Translations under genes and position numbers: made by a program
Part shown: positions 44,705-53,939 of the stretch, in pieces
Layout: each line of letters begins with the position of its first letter
Numbering within the stretch: the stretch's first letter is position 1
Assembly (NCBI RefSeq): GCF_000320365.1
Contig: NZ_ANIN01000002.1
Location: forward strand, 682,001-746,000
Length of the DNA stretch: 64,000 nucleotides
Source: Moraxella macacae 0408225
GTDB taxonomy: Bacteria; Pseudomonadota; Gammaproteobacteria; Pseudomonadales; Moraxellaceae
Direction: 5' to 3'
The notes under the pieces: model-generated
What the model saw: only the letters and a program-made list of their open reading frames with translations
Told to the model about the DNA's origin: nothing
The model's database searches: none

Positions 44705-45900
44705 TAATTTTTCTTACTGTGGTTGGTTTTGGTTTGGGTGTTGATTTTTATTTGAACACCGGTTTTGCTTGGTTTGACTTTTTCGCTGTCTTTGGCGGAT
44801 TTTTGCGGTTTTATTGCATCGGTAGATTCGGTAACCTTAATAATTGCCACATCTTGATAACGCGGTTTGGCATTATCCGCTTGGTTTTTTGTATCGGCTG
44901 CGTTGTCATCAGACAATAATAACCCCACCACACCCATCACAATCGCCGTTAATCCAATGCCAGTTGCAATCCAATATTTTTGCAAAAAATCCACCCACGT
45001 AGCTTGTTTGGCAGTCGGTTTGGCAAAAATATCGGTGCTTTGGTTTATGCTGTTACTTTGTGCTTGTTTGGATATTTGTTTGGCGGATTTTTTTGTGGAT
45101 TTTGGCGGATTTGGTACAATTGCCAATGGTTTTTGTGCCAAAAACAACTCAATCTTAGGTGCCAAATTTTGTAAATCATCGCTTTTAGCCAACATATTGG
45201 CCTGTTTTTGACTTTGAAAGATGCCTAATTTTGGCACATAATGAACAATTTGGCAAAAAACCTGATTGTCAGGCGTATGTAACGCAAACATTTGGTAATG
45301 TTGCCAAGCCAACAAAGCACTTTGTTGCACAATGCTTTGTTTCACAATATTTTGTTGCACAACATCGTTGGTTTGGTTATCGGTTACATTTTGGTTATCG
45401 GTTACATATTGATAAAAAGCACTTAACAAATTTACGGACAACCAAGCAACCAAACCCAGCAGTTTTTCAAGGTTACCATAAGGCAACTGGCTTTTTTGGA
45501 GCAACACGCCCATCATTAAAGCAAACTTTTGTTCATCATCAAACAACTGCCTTAAAAAATTTTGACTGTTTGTTTGGTTTTGTTGCAATTTGTTAAAATC
45601 CATACCATCATGTATTGCAAAAACCAGTGGTGATTTATGCTGTAAATCGGCAAAAAAAGCCCAAAACGCAGGCATGGTTGGTGGCGTTTTTTTTAACACA
45701 GTTTTGGTAAGCACGGTTTTGGCAAGCCATTGACACGCAACTGCATTGCACAAAAACGGCAAACTTTGGCGTACTTGACTGATAGATAGCGAACAATTGT
45801 CGGCTAATAAAGGTATGACAGGTCGCAACCCTTGCTCAAAAAACTGGGGCAATGAGCGTATGTTTGACGCAAGAGTCGGATTTTGTTGGCTATTTTTCAT
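44704..45900 (-). CDS. Single-pass membrane protein of unknown function (398 aa)
   Basis: I do not recognise the family with confidence. The start at 45900 is the first ATG; the frame continues upstream only with a TTG. Residues 1-250 are helical and cysteine-poor, with an N-terminal region (NIRSLPQFFEQGLRPVIPLL) vaguely like DUF937. A lysine/serine linker follows (KSTKKSAKQISKQAQSNSIN), then one membrane segment (YWIATGIGLTAIVMGVVGLL, about 320-340) and a basic tail. Several in-frame duplications are visible (TVLTKTVLKK; VTDNQNVTDNQ; QQNIVKQSIVQQ). It is coupled to the L7/L12-like gene by a TAATG overlap. Confidence 0.65.
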   Translation of the reverse strand: MKNSQQNPTLASNIRSLPQFFEQGLRPVIPLLADNCSLSISQVRQSLPFLCNAVACQWLAKTVLTKTVLKKTPPTMPAFWAFFADLQHKSPLVFAIHDGMDFNKLQQNQTNSQNFLRQLFDDEQKFALMMGVLLQKSQLPYGNLEKLLGLVAWLSVNLLSAFYQYVTDNQNVTDNQTNDVVQQNIVKQSIVQQSALLAWQHYQMFALHTPDNQVFCQIVHYVPKLGIFQSQKQANMLAKSDDLQNLAPKIELFLAQKPLAIVPNPPKSTKKSAKQISKQAQSNSINQSTDIFAKPTAKQATWVDFLQKYWIATGIGLTAIVMGVVGLLLSDDNAADTKNQADNAKPRYQDVAIIKVTESTDAIKPQKSAKDSEKVKPSKTGVQIKINTQTKTNHSKKN

Positions 45901-46193
45901 TGTACAAAATGCTTTATCCAAAAATTAGGCTATATTTTATACCAAAAACCAAACTTTTATTTGAAAAAAATCAGATAAAAAGGGCTTTTTTTGGCCGTTT
46001 AAGCATTTTTTCACCCATTTTGCAAATTATTTTACGCTTTTTGCAAATTAATAGTATAAAATCTTGAAAAATTCTTGTAAAATGGTTAAAGTTAGCTTTA
46101 CAAAAATATACAGGTTTTTGGAATTTGGTTATAATCAAGCAACAAAACCAAAAGCGGTATATCGGTCATTTTTTTATATTCAAGGAATATGCC

Positions 46194-49100
46194 ATGACGA
46201 TGTCAACAATTTTAGCAAAATCTTTTCAAGTAACCGCTCTTGCCAGTGCCTTGGCATTGGTAGGCTGTGGTAGCGGTGGCAATCACGATACATTACCACC
46301 CAGAACAAACGGCACTATTAGCAATGACGATGGTGCAAACAACGGCACTGGCGATACTAAATTGACTAAAGTGGACGTTTCTGGTGTTATTATTACCAAA
46401 TCCTTTGACAAATTTAACTTGGTACAAGACGAAAAATTCACCATTATTGCCAATGCTTTACACAACAATAAAGGCGTTGAAAATGTTGTGGTTGATTTTA
46501 CCTTGCCAGAACCTGACAAAACCGGTATTTACACCATCTCAAAAACCCCAGTAAACACCAATGCCGGCGGCGAGGCTGCTTTAGAATTACAAATAAAAGA
46601 TGTGGCAAAAGCCAAAAAATACCTAGCCGATAACCCAACTGGACTTGTGATTAAAGCCAGTGCCACCAATGCAAAAGCCAATGCAACCGCCGGGACAATT
46701 AACCTAATCGGCGAACAACCAACCGCCAGTGCAGACACCAAAACCAACACCGAAGCCGCCAATAAAATCGTGCTCTCCAAAACCATTGACAAGTTTGAGG
46801 CAAAAGTTGGCAGTGAGTTTATTGTTGAGGCCTTCCTTTCTGATAAAAAAGGCGGCGCGTTAAAAGATGTGCGCGTCAATTTTGAGATGAACAACAGCCT
46901 TGGTGTGGCAAACACAACCGGATCTTCTGTGGTAACCGACGAACAAGGTATCGCAAAAATCACCCTAAAAGTCATGTCATTAGATGAACTAAACACGCTA
47001 CAAAGCAGCGGCCTTAACATTACCGCCAAAGTAGCCGATAAACCAAGCGTTGAAAACAACTTACGCATCTACGCTGCCAAATCCAGCACCGATGTTAACA
47101 ACACGGTTAAAAGTGTCTTGGTTGCCAGTGATCTTAGCCAAATCAAAATGGCCGTTGGCACAAAAGTCAAAGTTACCGTTACCACATTAGATGCCAATAA
47201 TGGCATTGTGCCAAAAGCTCCAATCAGCGTCGAAGTGCCAAACATTTCAGGCCTTGTAAACAATTCCGGCTCGATTTTAACCACCGATGAAAAAGGCCAG
47301 GTTAGTTTTGAGCTTGAAATTAAAGCCCCATTGTCAAAAGAACAGATCGCAGCCCTTACCAAAGGCGTTGTCATTACCACGCGATCAGGCACAGCATCAG
47401 GCAGCATCACCATCACAGGGGCAGCCAGCAACAAAGAAACCAAAGAATACGAAATTTTTGTTACCAAATCCAAAGCCCAACTTAGCACAGGTGCTGATAC
47501 CGTAAGCCTTGCCATTCGCGTAACCGATACCAAAGGCGGAGTCAAAGCCGGCGCTCCGGTATCAATCAACATCAAAGATGCAGCAAAACTGGGCTTATCC
47601 CTTAGCAAAACCTCCAATTTAACCACCGATGCCAACGGCCTTATCGAAGTTGACGTGATAAAAAGCGACATCGGCTTTATCTCAAAAACCGATCAAACCG
47701 CCGAACTTACCGTTTTGGTAAACGACAGCGTCTACGCACCACGCACCGAGGTTATCACCATTCCGATCACAGGCACGATCATTAACAACACCAAAGTGTC
47801 AAAAAACATCATCACCAAAGATGATAGCCTAACCTTAAGCGGTTTTGCCCTCGACGGAAAAGGCAAAGCAATTGCCAATACCCAAATCGAACTGTTAAAA
47901 GCAGGCAAATCATTAAGCACACCGCTTAAAACCACAACCGACGATAAAGGTGGCTTTAACTTTAGTGTAACCACTACTCAACTGGGCGATCCCACCAGTG
48001 ATATCTATGACTTAGGGGTAAAACTCATTGGCACAGACAAAGATGGCAACACATTAACCACCAAAGTGTTTAAAATTGCCGACATCACCCGTCCAAGCGG
48101 TAACAATGTCAGCCTAGAATTCACCAAAAAATCCAAAGACATCGTGGTAAATACCGATGAAACCGTAACCGTGAATTTACCAAATCTTAACAATGATCAA
48201 GAAATCGAGATCGCCACCACCAAAGGTGATATCGAAGCCACCAATGGCAATGGTAAAGGCAGTGGCAACAGTAGCAGCAGTGGTAGTGGTAGCAGTCAAA
48301 ACAACAAAGGCTCAAGAATCAAAGTAAAAGTAAAAGACAAAAAAGCCACCTTTAAAATCAAGTCAAGTGCCGTAGGCGATGCCAGTATCACCGTAAAACA
48401 GGGCGGTAAAACCCTACTACAAGACACGGTGTCATTTGTATCGACCGATGTACAAAAACTAACCCTACAATTTAGCAAAACCACCGTTACTGTCAATGGT
48501 GAAACCGATGTAATCGCCACAGTCAGAGATGGGCACGGCGCGCCGGTTAAAAACGCCATCGTTGAGTTTTCGATCACCAAAGATCCAACCGCAGGTACCT
48601 TAAGCCAAGCCGTGGCAACCACCAATTCAGCCGGTATCGCCACGGTGAAATACTTTGCAGGAGCCACCGCTTCTTCTGCATCAGGGGCGACCAGTAACGC
48701 CAATGCCAATACAGTCAATATCCGCGCTCAAGTAAAACACATCATCATTTCTGGTAAAGAAGAGGCGATCAAAAAACCAAGCACAGGATCATCAGGTTCT
48801 GGTTCAGCAGGCGGTTCAGGAACAAATGGACACGTTGTAACAGAAACCAAAGATTTAACCGTGCAAGATTTTGCCAGCTGGATCGGCTTTACTTTTGCGG
48901 ATAAACTGATCGAGTCACAAGGCACGTTTTATATCTTAAACGGTTCGGTGTTTGTGAATAACCTCATCGGCCAACCTGCAAAAAATCAGCCGGTTTCTAT
49001 CAGCGTTGTACCAAAAACTTACCGTTTGGGTATGTTTGAAGTTAAACCTGCCACAAAAGAAACCCCTGAACAATGGGTGATGAAATTCTTTGAAGAGCCA

Positions 49101-49571
49101 ACCAATGGCACAACCAGTAGTAGCAATACTAAAGATGATAAGCAACCACCGAAAAAAGACGGATATGCAGTCTGTACCCCTGAAGATGAAAACCACAATG
49201 GTACTTTAGATGCCAATGAAGATAAAAACAGCAATGGCAAGCTCGATCCAATCAACCCTATCACTGTATTAAGCCGTGATGGCGAGTCGGTATTGGACAG
49301 CAAAACCATGGTTACCGATGAAACCGGTAAGTTAAACTTTAGCATTCGCTATGGCAAAAACTACAGCACCTGGCTAACTGCAACCGTGATCGTTACCACC
49401 AATGTCAACGGTACCGAGTCAAAATCATACCACGACATTGAACTGCCAATCATCGCATCAGAAGCTCGGTTAAACGGAGATGGTACTGGCATACGTCCAA
49501 ACTTTGTTAGCCCATTTGGTACGGTCAAAACCAAAAAAGACACGCACTGTAAAGTACCGGCCACAAAATAA
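46194..49571 (+). CDS. Large Ig-like repeat lipoprotein (Big_1/invasin-type domains)
   Basis: This is a probable surface or periplasmic lipoprotein of 1,125 residues. The ATG at 46194 is preferred: AAGGAA precedes it and a lipoprotein signal follows (ALASALALVGC). The body is built from about seven Big_1-like Ig domains of about 100 residues, each ending in patterns such as TTDEKGQVSFELEIK, TDEQGIAKITLKVM and TTNSAGIATVKYFAG. Two glycine/serine linkers (GKGSGNSSSSGSGSSQNNKG and SGSGSAGGSGTNG) divide it. Near the C-terminus, DENHNGTLDANEDKNSNG is an EF-hand-like calcium pair. Relatives act as adhesins or invasins. No outer-membrane barrel is present. A strong terminator follows. Confidence 0.82.
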   Translation: MTMSTILAKSFQVTALASALALVGCGSGGNHDTLPPRTNGTISNDDGANNGTGDTKLTKVDVSGVIITKSFDKFNLVQDEKFTIIANALHNNKGVENVVVDFTLPEPDKTGIYTISKTPVNTNAGGEAALELQIKDVAKAKKYLADNPTGLVIKASATNAKANATAGTINLIGEQPTASADTKTNTEAANKIVLSKTIDKFEAKVGSEFIVEAFLSDKKGGALKDVRVNFEMNNSLGVANTTGSSVVTDEQGIAKITLKVMSLDELNTLQSSGLNITAKVADKPSVENNLRIYAAKSSTDVNNTVKSVLVASDLSQIKMAVGTKVKVTVTTLDANNGIVPKAPISVEVPNISGLVNNSGSILTTDEKGQVSFELEIKAPLSKEQIAALTKGVVITTRSGTASGSITITGAASNKETKEYEIFVTKSKAQLSTGADTVSLAIRVTDTKGGVKAGAPVSINIKDAAKLGLSLSKTSNLTTDANGLIEVDVIKSDIGFISKTDQTAELTVLVNDSVYAPRTEVITIPITGTIINNTKVSKNIITKDDSLTLSGFALDGKGKAIANTQIELLKAGKSLSTPLKTTTDDKGGFNFSVTTTQLGDPTSDIYDLGVKLIGTDKDGNTLTTKVFKIADITRPSGNNVSLEFTKKSKDIVVNTDETVTVNLPNLNNDQEIEIATTKGDIEATNGNGKGSGNSSSSGSGSSQNNKGSRIKVKVKDKKATFKIKSSAVGDASITVKQGGKTLLQDTVSFVSTDVQKLTLQFSKTTVTVNGETDVIATVRDGHGAPVKNAIVEFSITKDPTAGTLSQAVATTNSAGIATVKYFAGATASSASGATSNANANTVNIRAQVKHIIISGKEEAIKKPSTGSSGSGSAGGSGTNGHVVTETKDLTVQDFASWIGFTFADKLIESQGTFYILNGSVFVNNLIGQPAKNQPVSISVVPKTYRLGMFEVKPATKETPEQWVMKFFEEPTNGTTSSSNTKDDKQPPKKDGYAVCTPEDENHNGTLDANEDKNSNGKLDPINPITVLSRDGESVLDSKTMVTDETGKLNFSIRYGKNYSTWLTATVIVTTNVNGTESKSYHDIELPIIASEARLNGDGTGIRPNFVSPFGTVKTKKDTHCKVPATK

Positions 49572-49593
49572 CCGAACATATTTAAACCTAAAA

Positions 49594-49624
49594 AAACCAC
49601 TCAAACAATTTGGGTGGTTTTTTA
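49594..49624 (+). terminator. Terminator of the Ig-like lipoprotein gene
   Basis: AAACCACTCAAA pairs with TTTGGGTGGTTT (12 bp with one U-G), three-base loop, followed by TTTT. Confidence 0.85.
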
Positions 49625-49628
49625 TTGG

Positions 49629-49735
49629 TTGCTTAAATATCTGTTGCTTAGTATTTGCTGCTTAGTATTTGTTGCTTAAATATTTGTTGCCTTGTATTTG
49701 TTGCTTAAATATTTGTTGCCTTGTATTTGTTGTTT
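49629..49735. repeat. Alternating 14/15-bp tandem repeat array
   Basis: TTGCTTAAATATTTG (15 bp) alternates with TTGCCTTGTATTTG (14 bp), with two exact 29-bp composite copies and three diverged copies (TTGCTTAGTATTTG types). It fills the gap between the Ig-lipoprotein terminator and the stop of the convergent gene at 49737. Confidence 0.85.
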
Positions 49736-49736
49736 G

Positions 49737-50456
49737 TTATCGGTCTGCAAACACATATTTTTCTGAGGTTCTGACAAATTCATCATACGACATCGCACCT
49801 TTTGGTGGTTCTGCTTGTACGGTTTGTACAGGTTCAGGTTTTGGTGGTTCGTCAAGCTGCAAAAAAACCTGAGTTGGTTCGTCTCCTGTGGCAATTTCTG
49901 ATACCACAGAGGCATCGTGCTCGCCACTTTCATGATTAACCTGTGCGTGAACAGCTTGGTTATCAGCCGCTTGATCGCCAACTTCATGGCCAGCTTCATC
50001 ATTTAATTTGCCATTTAGCTCATCGCCTGTAATAACAAACTCTTCGGTGCGCAGATTTTCTGTAGGGGCGGAAGCTGGGGCTGCTTCGGCGGTTGTTGTT
50101 ATTTCAGGAGCGGATTCGACCGGCGTTTCTGTGTTTGTTTCTGTGTGGGTTTCGGCCTGCATATCCGCGTGTGTATCGGTCTGCATAACTTTTGGCAACA
50201 CAAACAACACCAAAACACCGATAAACAACACACCAACCGCCCCTGCCAATATCGCTTTTTTATTGACAGGTTTTTTGTCAACACTGGCTGTTTGGGCGGT
50301 GCTGTTTAACAATTCAGTTGGCAGTTTGGGTATTTCTTTTAACAAATCCTGTAACTCAAGCTCCTGATTGGGCGGTTCTTGAGATTGTGGCGGTGCTTGA
50401 GTTGATTTAGCACGCTTGGTTAAATTGTTTTTTAGGCCTGGGAGCTTAATTGCCAT
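49737..50456 (-). CDS. Single-pass membrane protein with acidic C-terminal region, unknown function
   Basis: The 239-residue product has a basic, glutamine/proline-rich N-terminus of about 65 residues, one membrane segment (AILAGAVGVLFIGVLVLFVL) and then a long acidic, Thr/Glu/Ala-rich region (TDTHADMQAETHTETNTETP) expected to be outside the membrane. A C-terminal box (GAMSYDEFVRTSEKYVF) looks more conserved and may be the functional part. I do not recognise the family. An AAGGATT site precedes the ATG. It stands between the Ig-lipoprotein (convergent) and lipB (same strand, 114 bases upstream). Confidence 0.65.
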   Translation of the reverse strand: MAIKLPGLKNNLTKRAKSTQAPPQSQEPPNQELELQDLLKEIPKLPTELLNSTAQTASVDKKPVNKKAILAGAVGVLFIGVLVLFVLPKVMQTDTHADMQAETHTETNTETPVESAPEITTTAEAAPASAPTENLRTEEFVITGDELNGKLNDEAGHEVGDQAADNQAVHAQVNHESGEHDASVVSEIATGDEPTQVFLQLDEPPKPEPVQTVQAEPPKGAMSYDEFVRTSEKYVFADR

Positions 50457-50570
50457 ATTTACAAATCCTTAAAATTTTTTTGGGTGATTTTAGCATAAAA
50501 ATTTGTAGTGTCTAGCAATATTTGCTTGACACTGTGGATAAAACCAAAATTTTGGATAAAAGGCTAAAAT

Positions 50571-51257
50571 TTAGGATTGTGAGTCATTGTCGGCTGAAGT
50601 TTTGTAAACCATGCGAACTTTATCAATAAATTCATCGGTGATGCAGGCTACATTTATCGAAGCAAAATCCGCCAAACGCAACATGGTCATGCCAGCATAA
50701 CCGCACGGATTGATTAGATTAAAAGGGGTCAAATCATTCACCAAATTTAACGCAATGCCATGATAGCTAAAACCGTGCTTAATCTTAAATCCAAGCGATG
50801 CAATTTTGCCAAGCTCTACCCCATCGGCATTATAAACGTAAACTCCCGGAGCGTCCTGACGGGCTTTTGCACTAAAATTGGTAGGCAAATACGGCGTAAC
50901 CGTGCGAATAATGATGTTTTCAGCATGCGTTACCAAATCGCGCACACCCCAGTGCAGTGCGTTAATATCAAACAAAAAATACACCACCAATTGTCCGCGG
51001 CCATGCCAAGTTACTTGTCCGCCTCGGTCGGTTTTGACAATCGGCGTGTTGTTTTTTTGCAAAATATGTTCTGTTTTGCCTGCTTGTCCAAGGGTATAAA
51101 CGTCTTGATGTTCTACAATCCATAATTCATCAGGCGTGGCAATGCCTTGTTGTTTTTTTTCAATGCGTTGTAAAGTTTTGTTTAACATAGCTTCATGTGT
51201 TTTTTCATAATCAGCTTGGTTAAAATAATGAACTTGAAAATCGGTGGGTGTTGACAT
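50571..51257 (-). CDS. lipB: Octanoyltransferase LipB
   Basis: LipB moves octanoyl from acyl carrier protein to lipoyl domains, the first step of lipoate synthesis. The 228-residue product has DELWIVEHQDVYTLGQAGKT, TDRGGQVTWHGRGQLVVYFL, LGKIASLGFKIKHGFSYHGI with the catalytic lysine, and INPCGYAGM with the catalytic cysteine. Length and order are normal. No lipA follows in the window. The ATG at 51257 has an AAGGAAT site. Confidence 0.95.
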   Translation of the reverse strand: MSTPTDFQVHYFNQADYEKTHEAMLNKTLQRIEKKQQGIATPDELWIVEHQDVYTLGQAGKTEHILQKNNTPIVKTDRGGQVTWHGRGQLVVYFLFDINALHWGVRDLVTHAENIIIRTVTPYLPTNFSAKARQDAPGVYVYNADGVELGKIASLGFKIKHGFSYHGIALNLVNDLTPFNLINPCGYAGMTMLRLADFASINVACITDEFIDKVRMVYKTSADNDSQS

Positions 51258-51412
51258 GATTATTCCTTTGTAGTTGTCTTTTTTACTGTTTGTTTCATTT
51301 CACTGTCTTTTTTGGCAAAAATAGCCTAGTTTGGGGAAATTTTAACACAAAAAATACCTTGTTTTTTGTAATTTTTTAACATTTTTTTAGAGGATTGCTT
51401 GAATTTTGGCAA

Positions 51413-51446
51413 AAATTAACCATATTAACAAATTAACCATATTAAC
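51413..51446. repeat. 17-bp perfect tandem duplication upstream of ybeZ
   Basis: AAATTAACCATATTAAC occurs twice in direct succession. A second, imperfect duplication (AATTTACAAAAAC followed by TTTGTCA or TTGTCA) lies just downstream at about 51462-51500. Confidence 0.85.
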
Positions 51447-51514
51447 GTGTCTTTATTAACAATTTACAAAAACTTTGTCAAATTTACAAAAACTTGTCAA
51501 AAAAGGACAATCAC

Positions 51515-52555
51515 TTGAGCGATATTATTAGCCAAACCCTTGATTTTAATGAGCTTTCTCCTAAAATCTTTAAAGCCTTGTTGGGTGAATACAATACCCA
51601 TCTTAATTATATCAGCGATCGCCTTAATTTAAACATTCAGCAGCATAAAAACAGCCTTGTGCTATCAGGGGATATTTTGGCGGTAAAACGCGGACAACAA
51701 GTGCTTGAACAAATGCTAAGCGAACTTAAAACCACTGACTGTCTTAGCCCAGAAACTTTGCATATTTTAATCCAAACCAGTGGCATCACTAAGCCTATAA
51801 ACGACACTCAAACCACAAGCAATTTTACTCCGATTAGCCTAAAAACGCGTAAAGGCAACATCACTCCGCGCGGTTATAATCAACAGCAATACGTCAAAAA
51901 GATTTTGTTATCCGATGTGTCGTTTGGCGTAGGGCCAGCTGGCACGGGCAAAACTTATTTGGCGGTGGCGTGTGCGGTGGATATGTTGGAGCGTCATGAA
52001 ATTGAACGGATTTTGTTGGTGCGTCCTGCGGTGGAAGCGGGTGAAAAATTGGGCTTTTTGCCAGGTGATTTAAGCCAAAAAATTGACCCTTATTTAAGGC
52101 CATTGTACGATGCGTTATATGAAATGCTAGGTTTTGAAAAAGTTGGCAAACTTTTGGAGCGTCAAATTATCGAGGTTGCCCCACTTGCCTATATGCGCGG
52201 ACGCACCTTAAACAACAGTTTTGTGATTTTAGATGAAGCCCAAAACACCACACCTGAACAGATGAAAATGTTTTTAACACGGCTAGGTTTTGGTTCGCGT
52301 GCTGTGATTACAGGTGATATGTCGCAAGTGGATTTACCGCGTGGCACACAGTCGGGCTTATATCAAGCCTTGCAAATTTTAAGCGGTATTGATGAAATTC
52401 ACATTACCAAATTTGACAGTAAAGATGTGGTGCGCCATCAGTTGGTACAAAAAATCGTGCAGGCGTATGACAAATTTGATGCAGAACAAGAAGCCTTAAA
52501 ACACGCCAAAAAAACAAGAACGTTTGACCAAACATATTTTGGAACAAAACGATGA
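51515..52555 (+). CDS. ybeZ: PhoH-like ATPase YbeZ
   Basis: YbeZ is a PhoH-family ATPase that works with YbeY in RNA maturation. The start is taken as the TTG at 51515, because AAAAGGA lies seven bases upstream and no in-frame ATG fits; the more upstream TTG at 51494 has no ribosome site. The 346-residue product has an N-terminal KH-like region, Walker [20 protein letters not shown] (about 140), [20 protein letters not shown], the Walker B-like [20 protein letters not shown] and [16 protein letters not shown]. Its stop overlaps the ybeY start (ATGA). Confidence 0.93.
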   Translation: MSDIISQTLDFNELSPKIFKALLGEYNTHLNYISDRLNLNIQQHKNSLVLSGDILAVKRGQQVLEQMLSELKTTDCLSPETLHILIQTSGITKPINDTQTTSNFTPISLKTRKGNITPRGYNQQQYVKKILLSDVSFGVGPAGTGKTYLAVACAVDMLERHEIERILLVRPAVEAGEKLGFLPGDLSQKIDPYLRPLYDALYEMLGFEKVGKLLERQIIEVAPLAYMRGRTLNNSFVILDEAQNTTPEQMKMFLTRLGFGSRAVITGDMSQVDLPRGTQSGLYQALQILSGIDEIHITKFDSKDVVRHQLVQKIVQAYDKFDAEQEALKHAKKTRTFDQTYFGTKR

Positions 52556-53130
52556 ATAACACGCAACAAAACCTGTCATTAGACATAGCGATAAGTTTTC
52601 ATGACAACTTGATTGATCCACAAAAACAGTCCGATAAGCAAAATTTTGCCAATATTGAACGTTATTACGCCCATGATAAAATTGAGAATATTTTAACTAA
52701 TATATTAGACTATTTAAATAACAATCCTGACATAATCTTGCCAAACTTACCGCGTGCTTGGTTAAAAAAACCGTTGGCATTGGATATTTATGTAACCGAA
52801 GCAAGCGAGGCTCGGGCAATTAATTTTGACGCTCGCGGTAAAGATTACGCAACCAATATTTTATCTTATCCTGGTGATTTAACACCAAATTTTGTTGAAA
52901 TTTTGCCAAATTTACCCTTGGGTGAATTGGTTGTTTGTCATGAAGTGGTTGTCAAACAAGCCCATGAACAACAAAAATCACTGGATCATCATTTAACCCA
53001 TTTGCTCGTGCATGGAATTTTACATTTAATGGGTTTTGATCATGAACTTGGACAACAGCAACAAGACGAGATGGAACAAATTGAGATCGCCGTGCTGCAC
53101 CATTTAGGCATAGCAAATCCTTACGAATAA
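52552..53130 (+). CDS. ybeY: Endoribonuclease YbeY
   Basis: YbeY is a zinc-dependent ribonuclease for 16S rRNA 3' maturation and ribosome quality control. The 192-residue product has [33 protein letters not shown] and the metal motif [12 protein letters not shown] (histidines near 154, 158 and 164). An N-terminal extension of about 25 residues and a low-complexity loop around 55-65 ([10 protein letters not shown]) are longer than usual. It overlaps ybeZ by four bases (ATGA). A 16-bp tandem repeat begins at the last codons and runs through the stop. Confidence 0.94.
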   Translation: MNNTQQNLSLDIAISFHDNLIDPQKQSDKQNFANIERYYAHDKIENILTNILDYLNNNPDIILPNLPRAWLKKPLALDIYVTEASEARAINFDARGKDYATNILSYPGDLTPNFVEILPNLPLGELVVCHEVVVKQAHEQQKSLDHHLTHLLVHGILHLMGFDHELGQQQQDEMEQIEIAVLHHLGIANPYE

Positions 53131-53169
53131 TTGGCAACAAGAATAATTGGCAACAAGAATAATTGGCAA
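53125..53169. repeat. 16-bp tandem repeat across the ybeY stop codon
   Basis: GAATAATTGGCAACAA occurs twice, plus a 13-base partial third copy. The first unit contains the ybeY stop (TAA at 53128-53130). Copy number sets the distance to the HAD gene start at 53174. Confidence 0.9.
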
Positions 53170-53173
53170 AAAT

Positions 53174-53905
53174 ATGACTCAAATCACAACGCAAATCAAA
53201 CCCCTTAACAAAACACCCAAAACATTCAGTAAAGAGTTGGCTGTATTTGACTTGGATCACACCCTAATCAACACCGACAGCGATTATATGTGGGGTGAGT
53301 TTTTGGTAAAACACAAGCTGGTTAACGAAACTGACTATCGCAACAAAAACCGTGAATTTTATGAAGATTATATTGCAGGCACGCTTGATGCGGTAAAATA
53401 CAATGAGTTCGTTGCCAATTTTTTAAGACAACACACTTTAGCACAACTGCATAAATGGCGAGAGGCTTATATTTTAGATGAAATTGCCCCTTTGGTGCGT
53501 CCAAAAGCCAAGCAGGCTTTACAAAAACACCGCGATGCAGGGCATGATGTGTTGGTGATATCAGCAACCAACGCCTTTGTGGTAAAGCCAATTGCCAATC
53601 AGTTGTTTGGAGTGGATTTTGACCATATTTTGGCAACCGAACTTGTCATCACAAATGACGGCTATACAGGCAAGGTTTTAGGCAAGCCAAATTTTAAAGA
53701 TGGTAAAATTTACCATTTAAATCAATGGCTTGCCAACAAAAACCAACAAGGCATACGGTACACAAAAACTTACGCTTATTCAGATTCATTGAATGATTTG
53801 CCGTTATTAACATGGGCGGATGTGGCAATTTGTGTATCGCCCGATGAACGTCTGCACGCTTATGCACGAACAAATGGTTGGGCGGTGGAAGATTGGGCAA
53901 TGTAG
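53174..53905 (+). CDS. HAD-IB family phosphatase (SerB-like)
   Basis: This haloacid-dehalogenase-type hydrolase has 243 residues. The ATG at 53174 is taken because the frame upstream lies in the tandem repeat and starts with TTG. Motif I is LAVFDLDHTLINTDSDY (D-x-D nucleophile and acid), the cap follows as AGTLDAVKYNEFVANFLRQH, motif II is VLVISATNAFVVKPIA, motif III a lysine in GKPNFKDGK, and motif IV TYAYSDSLNDLPLL. The class includes phosphoserine phosphatase and related small-molecule phosphatases; the substrate is unknown. It lies 43 bases after ybeY, probably in the same transcript. Confidence 0.87.
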   Translation: MTQITTQIKPLNKTPKTFSKELAVFDLDHTLINTDSDYMWGEFLVKHKLVNETDYRNKNREFYEDYIAGTLDAVKYNEFVANFLRQHTLAQLHKWREAYILDEIAPLVRPKAKQALQKHRDAGHDVLVISATNAFVVKPIANQLFGVDFDHILATELVITNDGYTGKVLGKPNFKDGKIYHLNQWLANKNQQGIRYTKTYAYSDSLNDLPLLTWADVAICVSPDERLHAYARTNGWAVEDWAM

Positions 53906-53939
53906 CATTAAGCAATGCAACTTTGGTTGTTTTGTCATT

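Noticed and set aside
47069-47671. 200-codon minus-strand frame
   Set aside because: It is antisense to the Ig-repeat lipoprotein; repeated Thr/Lys/Ala codons leave the opposite strand open by chance.
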